DNA of 64,000 nucleotides from Pseudomonas reidholzensis (GTDB taxonomy: Bacteria > Pseudomonadota > Gammaproteobacteria > Pseudomonadales > Pseudomonadaceae): NCBI RefSeq assembly GCF_900536025.1, contig NZ_UNOZ01000031.1, forward strand, positions 1 to 64,000. Reading direction: 5' to 3'. Under the pieces are notes generated by a model. It searched no databases, was not told the DNA's origin, and worked only from the letters and a program-made list of their open reading frames with translations. The position numbers and the translations under genes were made by a program. This document shows, in pieces, positions 7,571-14,636 of this stretch (positions within the stretch are counted from its first letter, which is position 1; every line of letters begins with the position of its first letter).

Positions 7571-7743
7571 TGCTCTTCCTCGGCGTGCAACTCCGCCAGC
7601 AGCGCCTGCAGGTAACGCGAGTGCACCTCGCCGCTGCCGAGCCTGCGCCGGCACTCCGCCTCGAGGCTCAGGTGATGGGCCCGGGCCGCGCTCTCCAGCA
7701 GCTTGTACAGGTGCTGGTCCACCTCGATGACCAAACGATGCAT
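7555..7743 (-). CDS. Small ribbon-helix-helix (Arc/FitA-like) DNA-binding protein
   Basis: A 62-residue protein MHRLVIEVDQHLYKLLESAA... with the pattern of a ribbon-helix-helix domain: a short N-terminal beta strand (RLVIEVD), helix A (QHLYKLLESAARAHH), then LSLEAECRRRLG as helix B, and a charged C-terminal helix. GGAGG nine bases before ATG 7743 decides the start; upstream in-frame residues lack family character. Such proteins are often antitoxins, but no PIN or other toxin gene is adjacent, so it may be an orphan regulator. No target operator could be identified. Confidence 0.7.
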   Translation of the reverse strand: MHRLVIEVDQHLYKLLESAARAHHLSLEAECRRRLGSGEVHSRYLQALLAELHAEEEQRRAK

Positions 7744-8098
7744 GTGGCCACCTCCCGCATCGAGCCCTCTGCCCCCAGTTAACCAAAGCCGCGCAGCCGT
7801 GGTGTGCCGTCCGACCAGCGGCCTTGGCCCCTGCATGCGGCAGGATCAGGCGTCAGGGTCTAGATTGATAACCAACACCTGCGCATTTCCGGCACACCTG
7901 GCCGGCCACGCGGCGTTGCACTATCGGCACAGACAACAACAACGAGATGGACTTATCACCCCTGCACCATGGCCTTGAAGGCCTACTGCAACGCTCGGGA
8001 TGCACACTCGAGCCACAGCAGCCAGCGACACACGCAGTGTCGTGGCCAGGCATCGCCATCGGCCCGGTCAGAGGTTTTGCTGCAGAAGGAGACGTTGA
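7744..8098. other. Intergenic region, no gene seen
   Basis: This 355-bp gap holds no frame with both a good start signal and family-like sequence. The only signal I can support is AAGGAGA at 8085-8091, the ribosome-binding site of the LOG-family gene. It presumably carries the promoters of the two flanking divergent genes. Confidence 0.6.
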
Positions 8099-9217
8099 AT
8101 GCCTTATCAACCCAATGAGCTTTTGTTCAAGCATTTCAGGGACAGCGGAATCGACCTGAGCAAGATCGACGAACAGCTGCAACAGGTCGCGCCCAACAGC
8201 GTCAACCTGCCGTTGTACCGCGACATGATGCTGACCGTCCTGCGCATGGCCCACGACGACGGCAACCGCTGGAACGCCAAGATCACCCTGCAGGCGCTGC
8301 GCGAGCTGGACCATGCGTTCCGTATGCTCGAACGCTACCGGGGCCGGCGCAAGGTCACCGTGTTCGGCTCTGCCCGAACCCCCATCGAGCACCCCATGTA
8401 TGCCCTCGCCCGAGAACTGGGCGCGACCCTGGCACGCTCCGACCTGATGGTCATCACAGGCGCTGGCGGGGGCATCATGGCCGCCGCTCACGAAGGCGCG
8501 GGCGCCGATCACAGCCTTGGTTTCAACATCACCCTGCCCTTCGAACAGCACGCCAACCCCACGGTGGATGGCACCGACAAACTGCTGCCGTTCCATTTCT
8601 TCTTTATCCGCAAGCTGTTCTTCGTCAAGGAGGCCGACGGCCTGGTGCTGTGCCCGGGCGGCTTCGGCACGCTGGATGAGGCGCTGGAAGTGCTGACCCT
8701 GATCCAGACCGGCAAGAGCCCACTGGTGCCCGTGGTGCTGCTCGACTCGCCGGGCGGCAGCTTCTGGCGCGACTGCCTCGACTTCATCAGCCGACAACTC
8801 GAGGAAAACCGCTACATCCTGCCCACCGACCTCAAGCTGGTGCGCCTGGTGCACAGTGCCGACGAGGCCGTGGAGGAGATCAACCAGTTCTACAGCAACT
8901 ACCACTCCAGCCGCTGGCTGAAGAATCAGTTCGTCATCCGCATGCATCATCCGCTCAGCGATGCAGCGCTGTACGACATTCAGGAGGGGTTTGCCGACCT
9001 GCGCCTGAGCGGCAAATACCACCAGCAGGCAGACACCGGTGTCGAACATGAAGTGGGCAACTACAACCACCTGACGCGCCTCACCTTCGCCTTCAATGGT
9101 CGAGACCAGGGGCGCCTGCGTGAGTTGGTGGACTTCATCAACCTGCCGGAAAACTGGGCCAAACCTCAGCCGATGCACACCACCCAGCGGGCCCGGGAAG
9201 CCCTCAAGGTCAGTTAG
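8099..9217 (+). CDS. LOG family protein with N- and C-terminal extensions
   Basis: A 372-residue protein with a Rossmann-like LOG core at about 84-245. The phosphate-binding GAGGGIMAA is at 121-129 and the signature PGGFGTLDE at 186-194. LOG proteins are nucleoside 5'-monophosphate phosphoribohydrolases or related nucleotide-binding proteins. The core is flanked by about 80 N-terminal residues and about 120 C-terminal residues not found in the ordinary 190-215-residue cytokinin-activating enzymes, so the substrate may differ. ATG 8099 has AAGGAGA upstream. Its stop overlaps the convergent recX stop by four bases. Confidence 0.85.
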   Translation: MPYQPNELLFKHFRDSGIDLSKIDEQLQQVAPNSVNLPLYRDMMLTVLRMAHDDGNRWNAKITLQALRELDHAFRMLERYRGRRKVTVFGSARTPIEHPMYALARELGATLARSDLMVITGAGGGIMAAAHEGAGADHSLGFNITLPFEQHANPTVDGTDKLLPFHFFFIRKLFFVKEADGLVLCPGGFGTLDEALEVLTLIQTGKSPLVPVVLLDSPGGSFWRDCLDFISRQLEENRYILPTDLKLVRLVHSADEAVEEINQFYSNYHSSRWLKNQFVIRMHHPLSDAALYDIQEGFADLRLSGKYHQQADTGVEHEVGNYNHLTRLTFAFNGRDQGRLRELVDFINLPENWAKPQPMHTTQRAREALKVS

Positions 9218-9684
9218 TAGTCATCCAGGTCTCGGCCGCTCAACAGGCGGCCGATCATCTCCATGGAAAACCCACGGTAGGCCAGAAAGCGTGTCTGCTG
9301 TGCGCGAGTGCGCGGGTCGATTGGCCGCTGCCCGGCAAACTTGCGCTGCCAGACATCCTGTAACCGGGCCGCCCAGTTCACCCCGCTTTCGCGCAGCGCC
9401 TGTTCGACATCACCACGGTCCAGGCCACGCTGACCGAGCTCCTCACGAATACGTGCGGGGCCATAGCCGGCGTTGGAACGGTAGGAAATGAAACTTTCGA
9501 GGTAGCGGGCTTCACTGAGGAGCCCTTCTTCGGCGAGCCGATCGAGCGCGGGCTCGATCAGTTCATCCGTTGCACCGCGCTGACGCAACTTGCGCGTCAG
9601 CTCCACGCGACCATGCTCGCGGCGTGCGAGCAGGTCCATGGCTGTCCGCCTGACGGCGACGGGGGTGTCGAGTACGGCGGACAT
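9214..9684 (-). CDS. recX: Regulatory protein RecX
   Basis: A 156-residue RecX, which binds RecA filaments and limits recombinase activity. The sequence is built of the usual three-helix repeats, with the signature REHGRVELTRKLRQRG near the N-terminus and GYGPARIREELGQRG in the middle, ending FLAYRGFSMEMIGRLL. ATG 9684 lies eight bases after the recA stop and has no ribosome-binding site of its own, which suggests low-level translation coupled to recA. I rejected ATG 9696, four residues further upstream, because it would overlap recA and lacks family support. Confidence 0.95.
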   Translation of the reverse strand: MSAVLDTPVAVRRTAMDLLARREHGRVELTRKLRQRGATDELIEPALDRLAEEGLLSEARYLESFISYRSNAGYGPARIREELGQRGLDRGDVEQALRESGVNWAARLQDVWQRKFAGQRPIDPRTRAQQTRFLAYRGFSMEMIGRLLSGRDLDDY

Positions 9685-9692
9685 GCGATCAA

Positions 9693-10760
9693 TCAATAAC
9701 CGGCTTCGGCGTTAGCCAGGTCATCCGCAGGGGCATCAGCAGCGGCGGCTTTACCCGCGGCGGCGGCAGCGCCGACGTTCAGCAGTTTTTCGCGGATCAG
9801 CCTCTCGAGCTCGGCACCAATGGCCTGGTTCTCTTGCAGGTACTTGGCGGCGTTGGCCTTGCCCTGACCGATCTTGTTGCCCTGGTAGCTGTACCAGGCA
9901 CCGGATTTCTCCAGCAGGCCTTGCGACACGCCCAGGTCGATGATCTCGCCGTTGCGGTAGATGCCCTTGCCGTAAAGGATCTGGAACTCGGCCTGGCGGA
10001 ACGGTGGCGAGACCTTGTTCTTGACGACCTTGACGCGGGTTTCGCTGCCGACCACTTCGTCGCCTTCCTTGACCGCGCCGGTACGGCGGATGTCCAGGCG
10101 AACCGAGGCGTAGAACTTCAGCGCGTTACCACCGGTGGTGGTTTCCGGGCTGCCGAACATCACGCCGATCTTCATCCGGATCTGGTTGATGAAGATGACC
10201 AGGCAGTTGGCGTTCTTGATGTTACCGGTGATCTTGCGCAGCGCCTGCGACATCAGACGGGCCTGCAGACCGACGTGCATGTCACCCATTTCGCCTTCGA
10301 TCTCGGCCTTGGGTACCAGGGCGGCCACGGAGTCGACGATGATCACGTCGACCGCGTTGGAGCGCACCAGCATGTCGGTGATTTCCAGCGCCTGCTCACC
10401 GGTGTCCGGCTGCGAGACCAGCAGCTCGTCGACGTTGACGCCCAGCTTGCCGGCGTACTCAGGGTCGAGGGCGTGCTCGGCGTCGACGAAGGCGCAGGTG
10501 GCGCCGCTTTTCTGGGCTTCGGCGATGACCGACAGGGTCAGCGTGGTCTTACCCGACGATTCCGGACCGTAGATCTCGACGATACGGCCTTTTGGCAGAC
10601 CGCCAATGCCCAGGGCGATGTCCAGGCCCAGCGAGCCGGTGGAGATGGCCGGGATGCCGGTACGCTCGTGGTCACCCATGCGCATGACCGCGCCTTTGCC
10701 GAATTGGCGTTCGATCTGACCCAGGGCCGCAGCCAAGGCGCGCTTCTTGTTGTCGTCCAT
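9693..10760 (-). CDS. recA: Recombinase RecA
   Basis: A 355-residue RecA, the ATP-dependent strand-exchange protein and co-protease for LexA and phage-type repressors. Walker A GPESSGKT is at 65-72, and the conserved DNA-binding loop segment MKIGVMFGSPETTTGGNALK follows in the middle. The acidic, alanine-rich C-terminal tail is typical. ATG 10760 gives the standard start MDDNKKRALAAALGQIE. A LexA box lies 44-59 bp upstream. recX follows in the same transcript. Its co-protease role probably links DNA damage to derepression of the tailocin cluster upstream on the same strand. Confidence 0.99.
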   Translation of the reverse strand: MDDNKKRALAAALGQIERQFGKGAVMRMGDHERTGIPAISTGSLGLDIALGIGGLPKGRIVEIYGPESSGKTTLTLSVIAEAQKSGATCAFVDAEHALDPEYAGKLGVNVDELLVSQPDTGEQALEITDMLVRSNAVDVIIVDSVAALVPKAEIEGEMGDMHVGLQARLMSQALRKITGNIKNANCLVIFINQIRMKIGVMFGSPETTTGGNALKFYASVRLDIRRTGAVKEGDEVVGSETRVKVVKNKVSPPFRQAEFQILYGKGIYRNGEIIDLGVSQGLLEKSGAWYSYQGNKIGQGKANAAKYLQENQAIGAELERLIREKLLNVGAAAAAGKAAAADAPADDLANAEAGY

Positions 10761-10803
10761 TGAAATCCTCACGTGTTCGACTGGCCCTGAATGGCCTGAA
10801 TAA

Positions 10804-10819
10804 CTGTATAAGTAGCCAG
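10804..10819 (-). promoter_or_regulatory. LexA (SOS) box of recA
   Basis: On the minus strand the sequence is CTGGCTACTTATACAG, which fits the CTGT-N8-ACAG consensus with one mismatch in the first half. It lies 44 bp upstream of the recA start, in the right place to repress recA. Confidence 0.85.
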
Positions 10820-10863
10820 TATTATTCCACAGCGAAGCGCCTGAGCAAACCCCCGTTGGTGAT

Positions 10864-11346
10864 TTACTCGGCGCCAAGCTGTAACAAGCCGTCTAACGCG
10901 GCGATCACCGTTTGTCGGCGCACCGCTTCACGGTCGCCGTTGAAGTGTCGGCGCTCGCTGCACACGTAGCTGCCGTCGGCCCAGGCCAGCCACACGGTGC
11001 CGACCGGCTTGGCCGGCGAGCCGCCGTCCGGCCCGGCGACGCCACTGACCGCCACCGCAAAGCGCGCCCCGCTGGCCGCCTGGGCGCCGCGGACCATGGC
11101 CTCGACCACGTCCTGGCTGACCGCCCCGACCTGCCCGAAGAGCGCCTCTGGCACACCCAGCTGGCGGGTCTTCTGACGATTGGAATAGGTCACGTAGCCG
11201 GCCTCGAACCAGGCCGAGCTGCCGGCAATACGCGTGATCGCCTCGGCGATGCCGCCGCCGGTGCAGGATTCGGCGGTGCTGACCTGCGCATTGAAGCGCC
11301 GCAGGTGTTCGCCCAGGCGGGCAGAGAGAACGGTGATAGGGTCCAT
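10864..11346 (-). CDS. pncC: CinA-type nicotinamide-nucleotide amidohydrolase PncC
   Basis: A 160-residue stand-alone CinA C-terminal domain that hydrolyses nicotinamide mononucleotide to nicotinate mononucleotide in NAD recycling. The motif AESCTGGG is at 25-32 with probable catalytic Ser27, Lys59 lies in YSNRQKTRQLGV, and SGVAGPDGG is at 101-109. The N-terminal domain of full CinA proteins is absent, as is usual for this enzyme. It sits directly upstream of recA on the same strand. The 59 bp between it and the last tailocin gene contain no visible terminator. Confidence 0.95.
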   Translation of the reverse strand: MDPITVLSARLGEHLRRFNAQVSTAESCTGGGIAEAITRIAGSSAWFEAGYVTYSNRQKTRQLGVPEALFGQVGAVSQDVVEAMVRGAQAASGARFAVAVSGVAGPDGGSPAKPVGTVWLAWADGSYVCSERRHFNGDREAVRRQTVIAALDGLLQLGAE

Positions 11347-11405
11347 GGCGGGCTCCTTGCTCGGGTGCGCACTACCGTATCACCCTCAACGACGCAGGCA
11401 AGAGC

Positions 11406-11903
11406 TCAGCGCGTGACGGCGCGCAGATAGTCCTGACAGGCGCGCAGAGCGATCAGTCCACGGTCGCCGTCGTCGGTGATGGCGATAATTCGTCGAGCAT
11501 GCGCCGGCTCAAGTCGGGCGCGTACGGTGCCATGATCCATGCCGCTGGCGCCGGAGGCGGCAGGCACTGGGGAGCAGGCGGGGTCGCGGTCGACCAGGAC
11601 CGACAGGCGCAGATCGGCAGTAGCGAGGCGATCACGCAAGCGAGCCTGAGACTGTTGGGCATCGGTGAGCTCCTGGAAAAAGTGCGTTTCACTGGCTTGA
11701 AGCCGCTGCTCCAACTGTTCACGCCGGTTGCGCTCGGCAAGCAGCTGCAGCGCTGCCTGCTCGGCCTGCTGGCGCATCAGCTGCGCCTGGCCCTCGGCTT
11801 GCTCGGCGAGCTGCCGTCCGTAGCGCCAGGCCTGGAGCTGCCCGACCAACACGGCGCACAGCAGCATCGACAGCAGCCAGAGCGCTGCCCAGGTGCGGCT
11901 CAA
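11406..11903 (-). CDS. Tailocin lysis protein, Rz-like inner-membrane spanin
   Basis: A 165-residue i-spanin. An N-terminal transmembrane helix (about 5-25, WAALWLLSMLLCAVLVGQL) is followed by a long Gln/Glu/Ala-rich coiled coil (about 28-105) that would cross the periplasm, and a C-terminal segment that should meet the outer-membrane spanin. Together the spanins fuse or disrupt the outer membrane at lysis. Its ATG overlaps the endolysin stop (ATGA). A second gene of Rz1 type is nested inside it in another frame. This is the last gene of the tailocin cluster, 59 bp before pncC. Confidence 0.85.
   Translation of the reverse strand: MSRTWAALWLLSMLLCAVLVGQLQAWRYGRQLAEQAEGQAQLMRQQAEQAALQLLAERNRREQLEQRLQASETHFFQELTDAQQSQARLRDRLATADLRLSVLVDRDPACSPVPAASGASGMDHGTVRARLEPAHARRIIAITDDGDRGLIALRACQDYLRAVTR
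11453..11662 (-). CDS. Rz1-like outer-membrane spanin, nested in Rz
   Basis: A 69-residue lipoprotein read in a different frame inside the Rz-like gene. ATG 11662 is preceded by AGGAG in CAGGAGCTCACCG. A hydrophobic leader (LRLACVIASLLP) leads to ICAC, a plausible lipobox with Cys20 as the lipidated residue. The mature part is proline-rich and contains PPPAPAAWIMAPYAPDL, which strongly recalls the PPPPPAWIM segment of lambda Rz1. The nested Rz/Rz1 architecture is known in phages. The unusual Cys at lipobox position -2 is the main doubt. Confidence 0.85.
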   Translation of the reverse strand: MPNSLRLACVIASLLPICACRSWSTATPPAPQCLPPPAPAAWIMAPYAPDLSRRMLDELSPSPTTATVD

Positions 11904-12448
11904 CAGAGCACCTCACGCGCCCGAGACCACAGTTTGAGGCGATCATCCAGGCCGTTGAGGCCGCCGTTGATAAGGCGGGTGATGCGATTGAACTCATCAC
12001 GATCGGCCAGTGCGTTGAGCCCGCGCGAATGCCAGAACCACGCCGCCGACTCGCAGGCCCAGCGCGGCTGTTCGAGCATCTGCGGTTGCGCCAGCAGGCG
12101 CTCGTCGCCGAACAGCGCGCGGCTGCACGCTTGATAGTTGTTGCGCCCGGTGATCTGGATCAGGCCCCGGCCGCAATACAGTTGGCCATCGCCGTCGGCC
12201 TCCATGCTGTTGCCCAGGCGCAGGGCCAGGCTGCCAGTATCGTAGCGCGACAGGTAGCGATCACTGCCCAGTTCCTTGATGTAGCGCAATTGCCCAGACT
12301 CGTGGCCGACCTGGGCGAGAAAGACGGCGATACGCTTGGGGCGATCGATTGCCCAACCGGCCATGGCCGCCTTGAGCGGAGACAGAAAGGCGCCGGCCCG
12401 TGAGCCAGCGAGCGGATAAATCTGGGAGAGTTGGCGCTCGGTGAGCAT
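11900..12448 (-). CDS. Tailocin endolysin, glycoside hydrolase 19-type
   Basis: A 182-residue muramidase or chitinase-like lysozyme that would cut peptidoglycan after the holin opens the inner membrane. The GH19 features are AVFLAQVGHESGQLRYIKEL (41-60, with E50 and E59 as likely catalytic acids) and YCGRGLIQITGRNNY (91-105). ATG 12448 is chosen because GGAGG stands eight bases upstream. No signal peptide or transmembrane anchor is present, so release depends on the holin. The stop overlaps the start of the Rz-like gene. A terminator lies between this gene and gene D upstream. Confidence 0.93.
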   Translation of the reverse strand: MLTERQLSQIYPLAGSRAGAFLSPLKAAMAGWAIDRPKRIAVFLAQVGHESGQLRYIKELGSDRYLSRYDTGSLALRLGNSMEADGDGQLYCGRGLIQITGRNNYQACSRALFGDERLLAQPQMLEQPRWACESAAWFWHSRGLNALADRDEFNRITRLINGGLNGLDDRLKLWSRAREVLC

Positions 12449-12465
12449 GCAAGACCTCCTTGGCC

Positions 12466-12496
12466 TGAAAAACAAAAGACCCAGGCAAAGCCTGGG
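12466..12496 (-). terminator. Terminator between tail gene D and endolysin
   Basis: Stem CCCAGGC/GCCTGGG (12480-12486, 12490-12496) followed on the minus strand by TCTTTTGTTTTT. It would reduce expression of the lysis genes relative to the tail genes. Confidence 0.75.
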
Positions 12497-12529
12497 CTGG
12501 AGAAAGTGGCAGCACGAGCCAAGACAGGC

Positions 12530-13564
12530 TTAGGCTTTGAGTGATACCCGTTTGCCGGGTGCAGAGCCCTTGGCTTTGGCCTTGCCCTGCTTGCCGCCAT
12601 TGCACTGCACGGTGGTGCGCCAGCCAGAGTTGGTGAACACCTGCTCGACCGATTCGATCAAGTACGGTCCGTCGAGGCCGGCAATGAAGCCGATGACCTC
12701 GATACTGCGTTCGGCAAACAGATCGCTGCGCCCGGGTAAGTCGAGGCGCACGCTGGCGGTACCGCGATTGAAGCTGGCCAGGCGCGCCTTGGCCGCCTGT
12801 TCGGCGGCGGCACGGTTGGGGTAGAGGTGACGGTCGGTGTACACCGGCTGGTCGCCCGCTGGCAGCTCGCCGTTGGCCAGTTCGACCACACGCAGGGCGC
12901 CACTGGCAGCGTCCTGGTGACGGGTGCGCACGGCCTTATGGGCCTGTTTGTCGTCGAGGCGAAAGTGCCATTGACTGACAGCGCTGCGGGCAATGCTGAC
13001 CACCCCAAGCGGCGCGCCGCTTGCGCTGTGACCACCTTGGCGCGGCAGCACCAGCAACTGGCTGTTGGCGAGTTTGGCGGTGCAGTCGTGAAGGCGCGCC
13101 AGGCGGGTGATGAAGTTGAAATCGGACTCGCTGTACTGGTCGATGCGTTCGACCACGCGAGTCACCGGGCACACTGCCTGCCAGCCGTTGCGCGCGGCGA
13201 CCTCGGCGACGATGCGTTGCAGCGCCAGCGCCTCCCAACTACCGCTGCGGGTGGTCTTGCCGCTGCCACACAGATTGCTGGCCTTACCTCGAATTACCAA
13301 GGTGTCGGGTGGGCCAGACAGCTCCACCTCATCGACCGTGAAGCGCCCCATACGGCTGAGTGGGTGGCCGGCGTAGCCCAGGTGAACGTCCAGCGAGGCG
13401 CCTCGCGACGGTAGGGCCAGTGCACCGTCGCGGGCATCTATACGCAGTTCAAAATCATCTGACTCCATGCCAGGTTTGTCGGTGGTACGTAGCAGCAACA
13501 GTCGGTCGTTAATCAGCGCGGTGATGTCATTGCCGTCGGCGACGATACGGAATTTGGGTTGCAT
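12530..13564 (-). CDS. Tailocin late control/baseplate hub protein D
   Basis: A 344-residue homologue of P2 gpD, the tail hub protein (T4 gp27-like) that links the spike to the tail tube. Family features include the N-terminal beta-barrel start PKFRIVADGNDITALINDRLLLLRTTD, the FTVDEVELSGPPDTLVIRGKA segment and SESDFNFITRLARLHDC in the middle. The protein ends with a basic Lys/Gly/Ala tail (KQGKAKAKGSAPGKRVSLKA). It follows gene X on the minus strand with a short gap and precedes the lysis genes, as in the R-pyocin operon. Confidence 0.93.
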   Translation of the reverse strand: MQPKFRIVADGNDITALINDRLLLLRTTDKPGMESDDFELRIDARDGALALPSRGASLDVHLGYAGHPLSRMGRFTVDEVELSGPPDTLVIRGKASNLCGSGKTTRSGSWEALALQRIVAEVAARNGWQAVCPVTRVVERIDQYSESDFNFITRLARLHDCTAKLANSQLLVLPRQGGHSASGAPLGVVSIARSAVSQWHFRLDDKQAHKAVRTRHQDAASGALRVVELANGELPAGDQPVYTDRHLYPNRAAAEQAAKARLASFNRGTASVRLDLPGRSDLFAERSIEVIGFIAGLDGPYLIESVEQVFTNSGWRTTVQCNGGKQGKAKAKGSAPGKRVSLKA

Positions 13565-13597
13565 GGGTGAGGCTCCGGAATCAGAGGCTTACGGGAT

Positions 13598-13807
13598 TCA
13601 GTCCCACAGTTGCAGGGTCGCGCTGACTGGCGCGACTGATAGCTGGGGCAAGGCGATCAGCACGCCGCCAGGGAACGGCTGCGGCTGCTCCGCCAAGCCC
13701 TGATTTGCGGCCAGGACGGCTTCGAGCGTGCCGTTGAGATGGCCGTAATAGTGATAACAGAGGGTGTCCAGCAGGTCGCCCTCAGACGTCTTGCAGGTCT
13801 TGGCCAT
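13598..13807 (-). CDS. Tailocin tail protein X (LysM-like)
   Basis: A 69-residue homologue of P2 gpX. The LysM-like pattern is GDLLDTLCYHYYGHLNGTLEAVLAANQGL followed by a conserved PFPGGVLIALP. gpX is thought to take part in baseplate or tail-tube assembly. Its start lies inside the end of gene U (26-bp overlap), so translation is probably coupled. The position between U and D is the standard P2 order. Confidence 0.92.
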   Translation of the reverse strand: MAKTCKTSEGDLLDTLCYHYYGHLNGTLEAVLAANQGLAEQPQPFPGGVLIALPQLSVAPVSATLQLWD

Positions 13808-14627
13808 AGCTGACGAACTCCAGTGAGAAGCCTTGTTTGCGGGGAATACCGCCGGCCAGCAGACTGCTCTGCTCTTCCTCGATGCTGGTCAGGCACCAAG
13901 TACCGAGGACCTCGCCGTAACCGGTGGTCAGCGACAGAGGCAGCAGTTGACGACCGATGCCGCGCAGGGCCTGCAACTGGCCCAAGCCGCCTTTGAAGCC
14001 GGGAAAGATCACACCACGAATACTGATGCTCTCTTCGCCAAGGCTGACGGCCTGTTGCGCGGTGTCGCGGCGCAAGCGCTCCTGGGCGGCCCAGCGAAAG
14101 CGGGTCTGCCGGCGCAACTGATCGAAGGCGGCAGTGTCGAGGTTGAAGTAGTACGGCGCAGCACCCGTCTTGAGCGGTTGCAACACCAACAGATGAGCAA
14201 ACGGCGTCACTGCCTGCGCGGCCGGGGTGGTTTGCGGTGCGAAACCCAAGGTTGCGAGTACGCCTTCGGCCGTTGCACGCACCTCACCGGCTGCCCTGCG
14301 AATGGCAGCACCGACCTTGGCCACGTGCCCGGCGAAGGCATCGATACGCTCACGCACCTGGCGTACCACACTGAGTGCTTGGTCGTATCCAGTGATGGCC
14401 TGGCCGACCCTGGCCTGGGCCGAACTGATCGCCCGCAGGGTGCGCTGAACGCGCGCAGCGATCACCGGGCCGACCAGCGGCAGGCCCTCTAGTTCGGCAG
14501 CGACGCCCTGTACATGGCTGATGGCCTGGTTCATCGGCTCGAGCATGGCATCAGCCCGCCGACGCCCGGCCTCGGTCGCCGCGACCAAGGCATGCAACGC
14601 GGATTGCAGGTGTTCCAGGTAGGTCAT
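13782..14627 (-). CDS. Tailocin tail protein U with long N-terminal region
   Basis: A 281-residue protein whose C-terminal half (from about 145: FAHLLVLQPLKTGAAPYYFNLDTAAFDQLRRQ) matches the gpU family, here with GLGQLQALRGIGRQLLP and the conserved EEQSSLLAGGIPRKQGFSLEFVSYG ending. gpU acts in tail tube or baseplate assembly. The N-terminal 140 residues are Ala/Arg/Val-rich helices, probably coiled, and are not part of the short phage gpU; R-pyocin U proteins seem to be similarly long. The stop lies 26 bp inside gene X. Confidence 0.87.
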   Translation of the reverse strand: MTYLEHLQSALHALVAATEAGRRRADAMLEPMNQAISHVQGVAAELEGLPLVGPVIAARVQRTLRAISSAQARVGQAITGYDQALSVVRQVRERIDAFAGHVAKVGAAIRRAAGEVRATAEGVLATLGFAPQTTPAAQAVTPFAHLLVLQPLKTGAAPYYFNLDTAAFDQLRRQTRFRWAAQERLRRDTAQQAVSLGEESISIRGVIFPGFKGGLGQLQALRGIGRQLLPLSLTTGYGEVLGTWCLTSIEEEQSSLLAGGIPRKQGFSLEFVSYGQDLQDV

Positions 14628-14636
14628 TGGGCCTCC

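Noticed and set aside
7947..8159. A 70-codon frame overlapping the start of the LOG-family gene
   Set aside because: It overlaps the well-supported start at 8099 in another frame and has no ribosome-binding site or motif.
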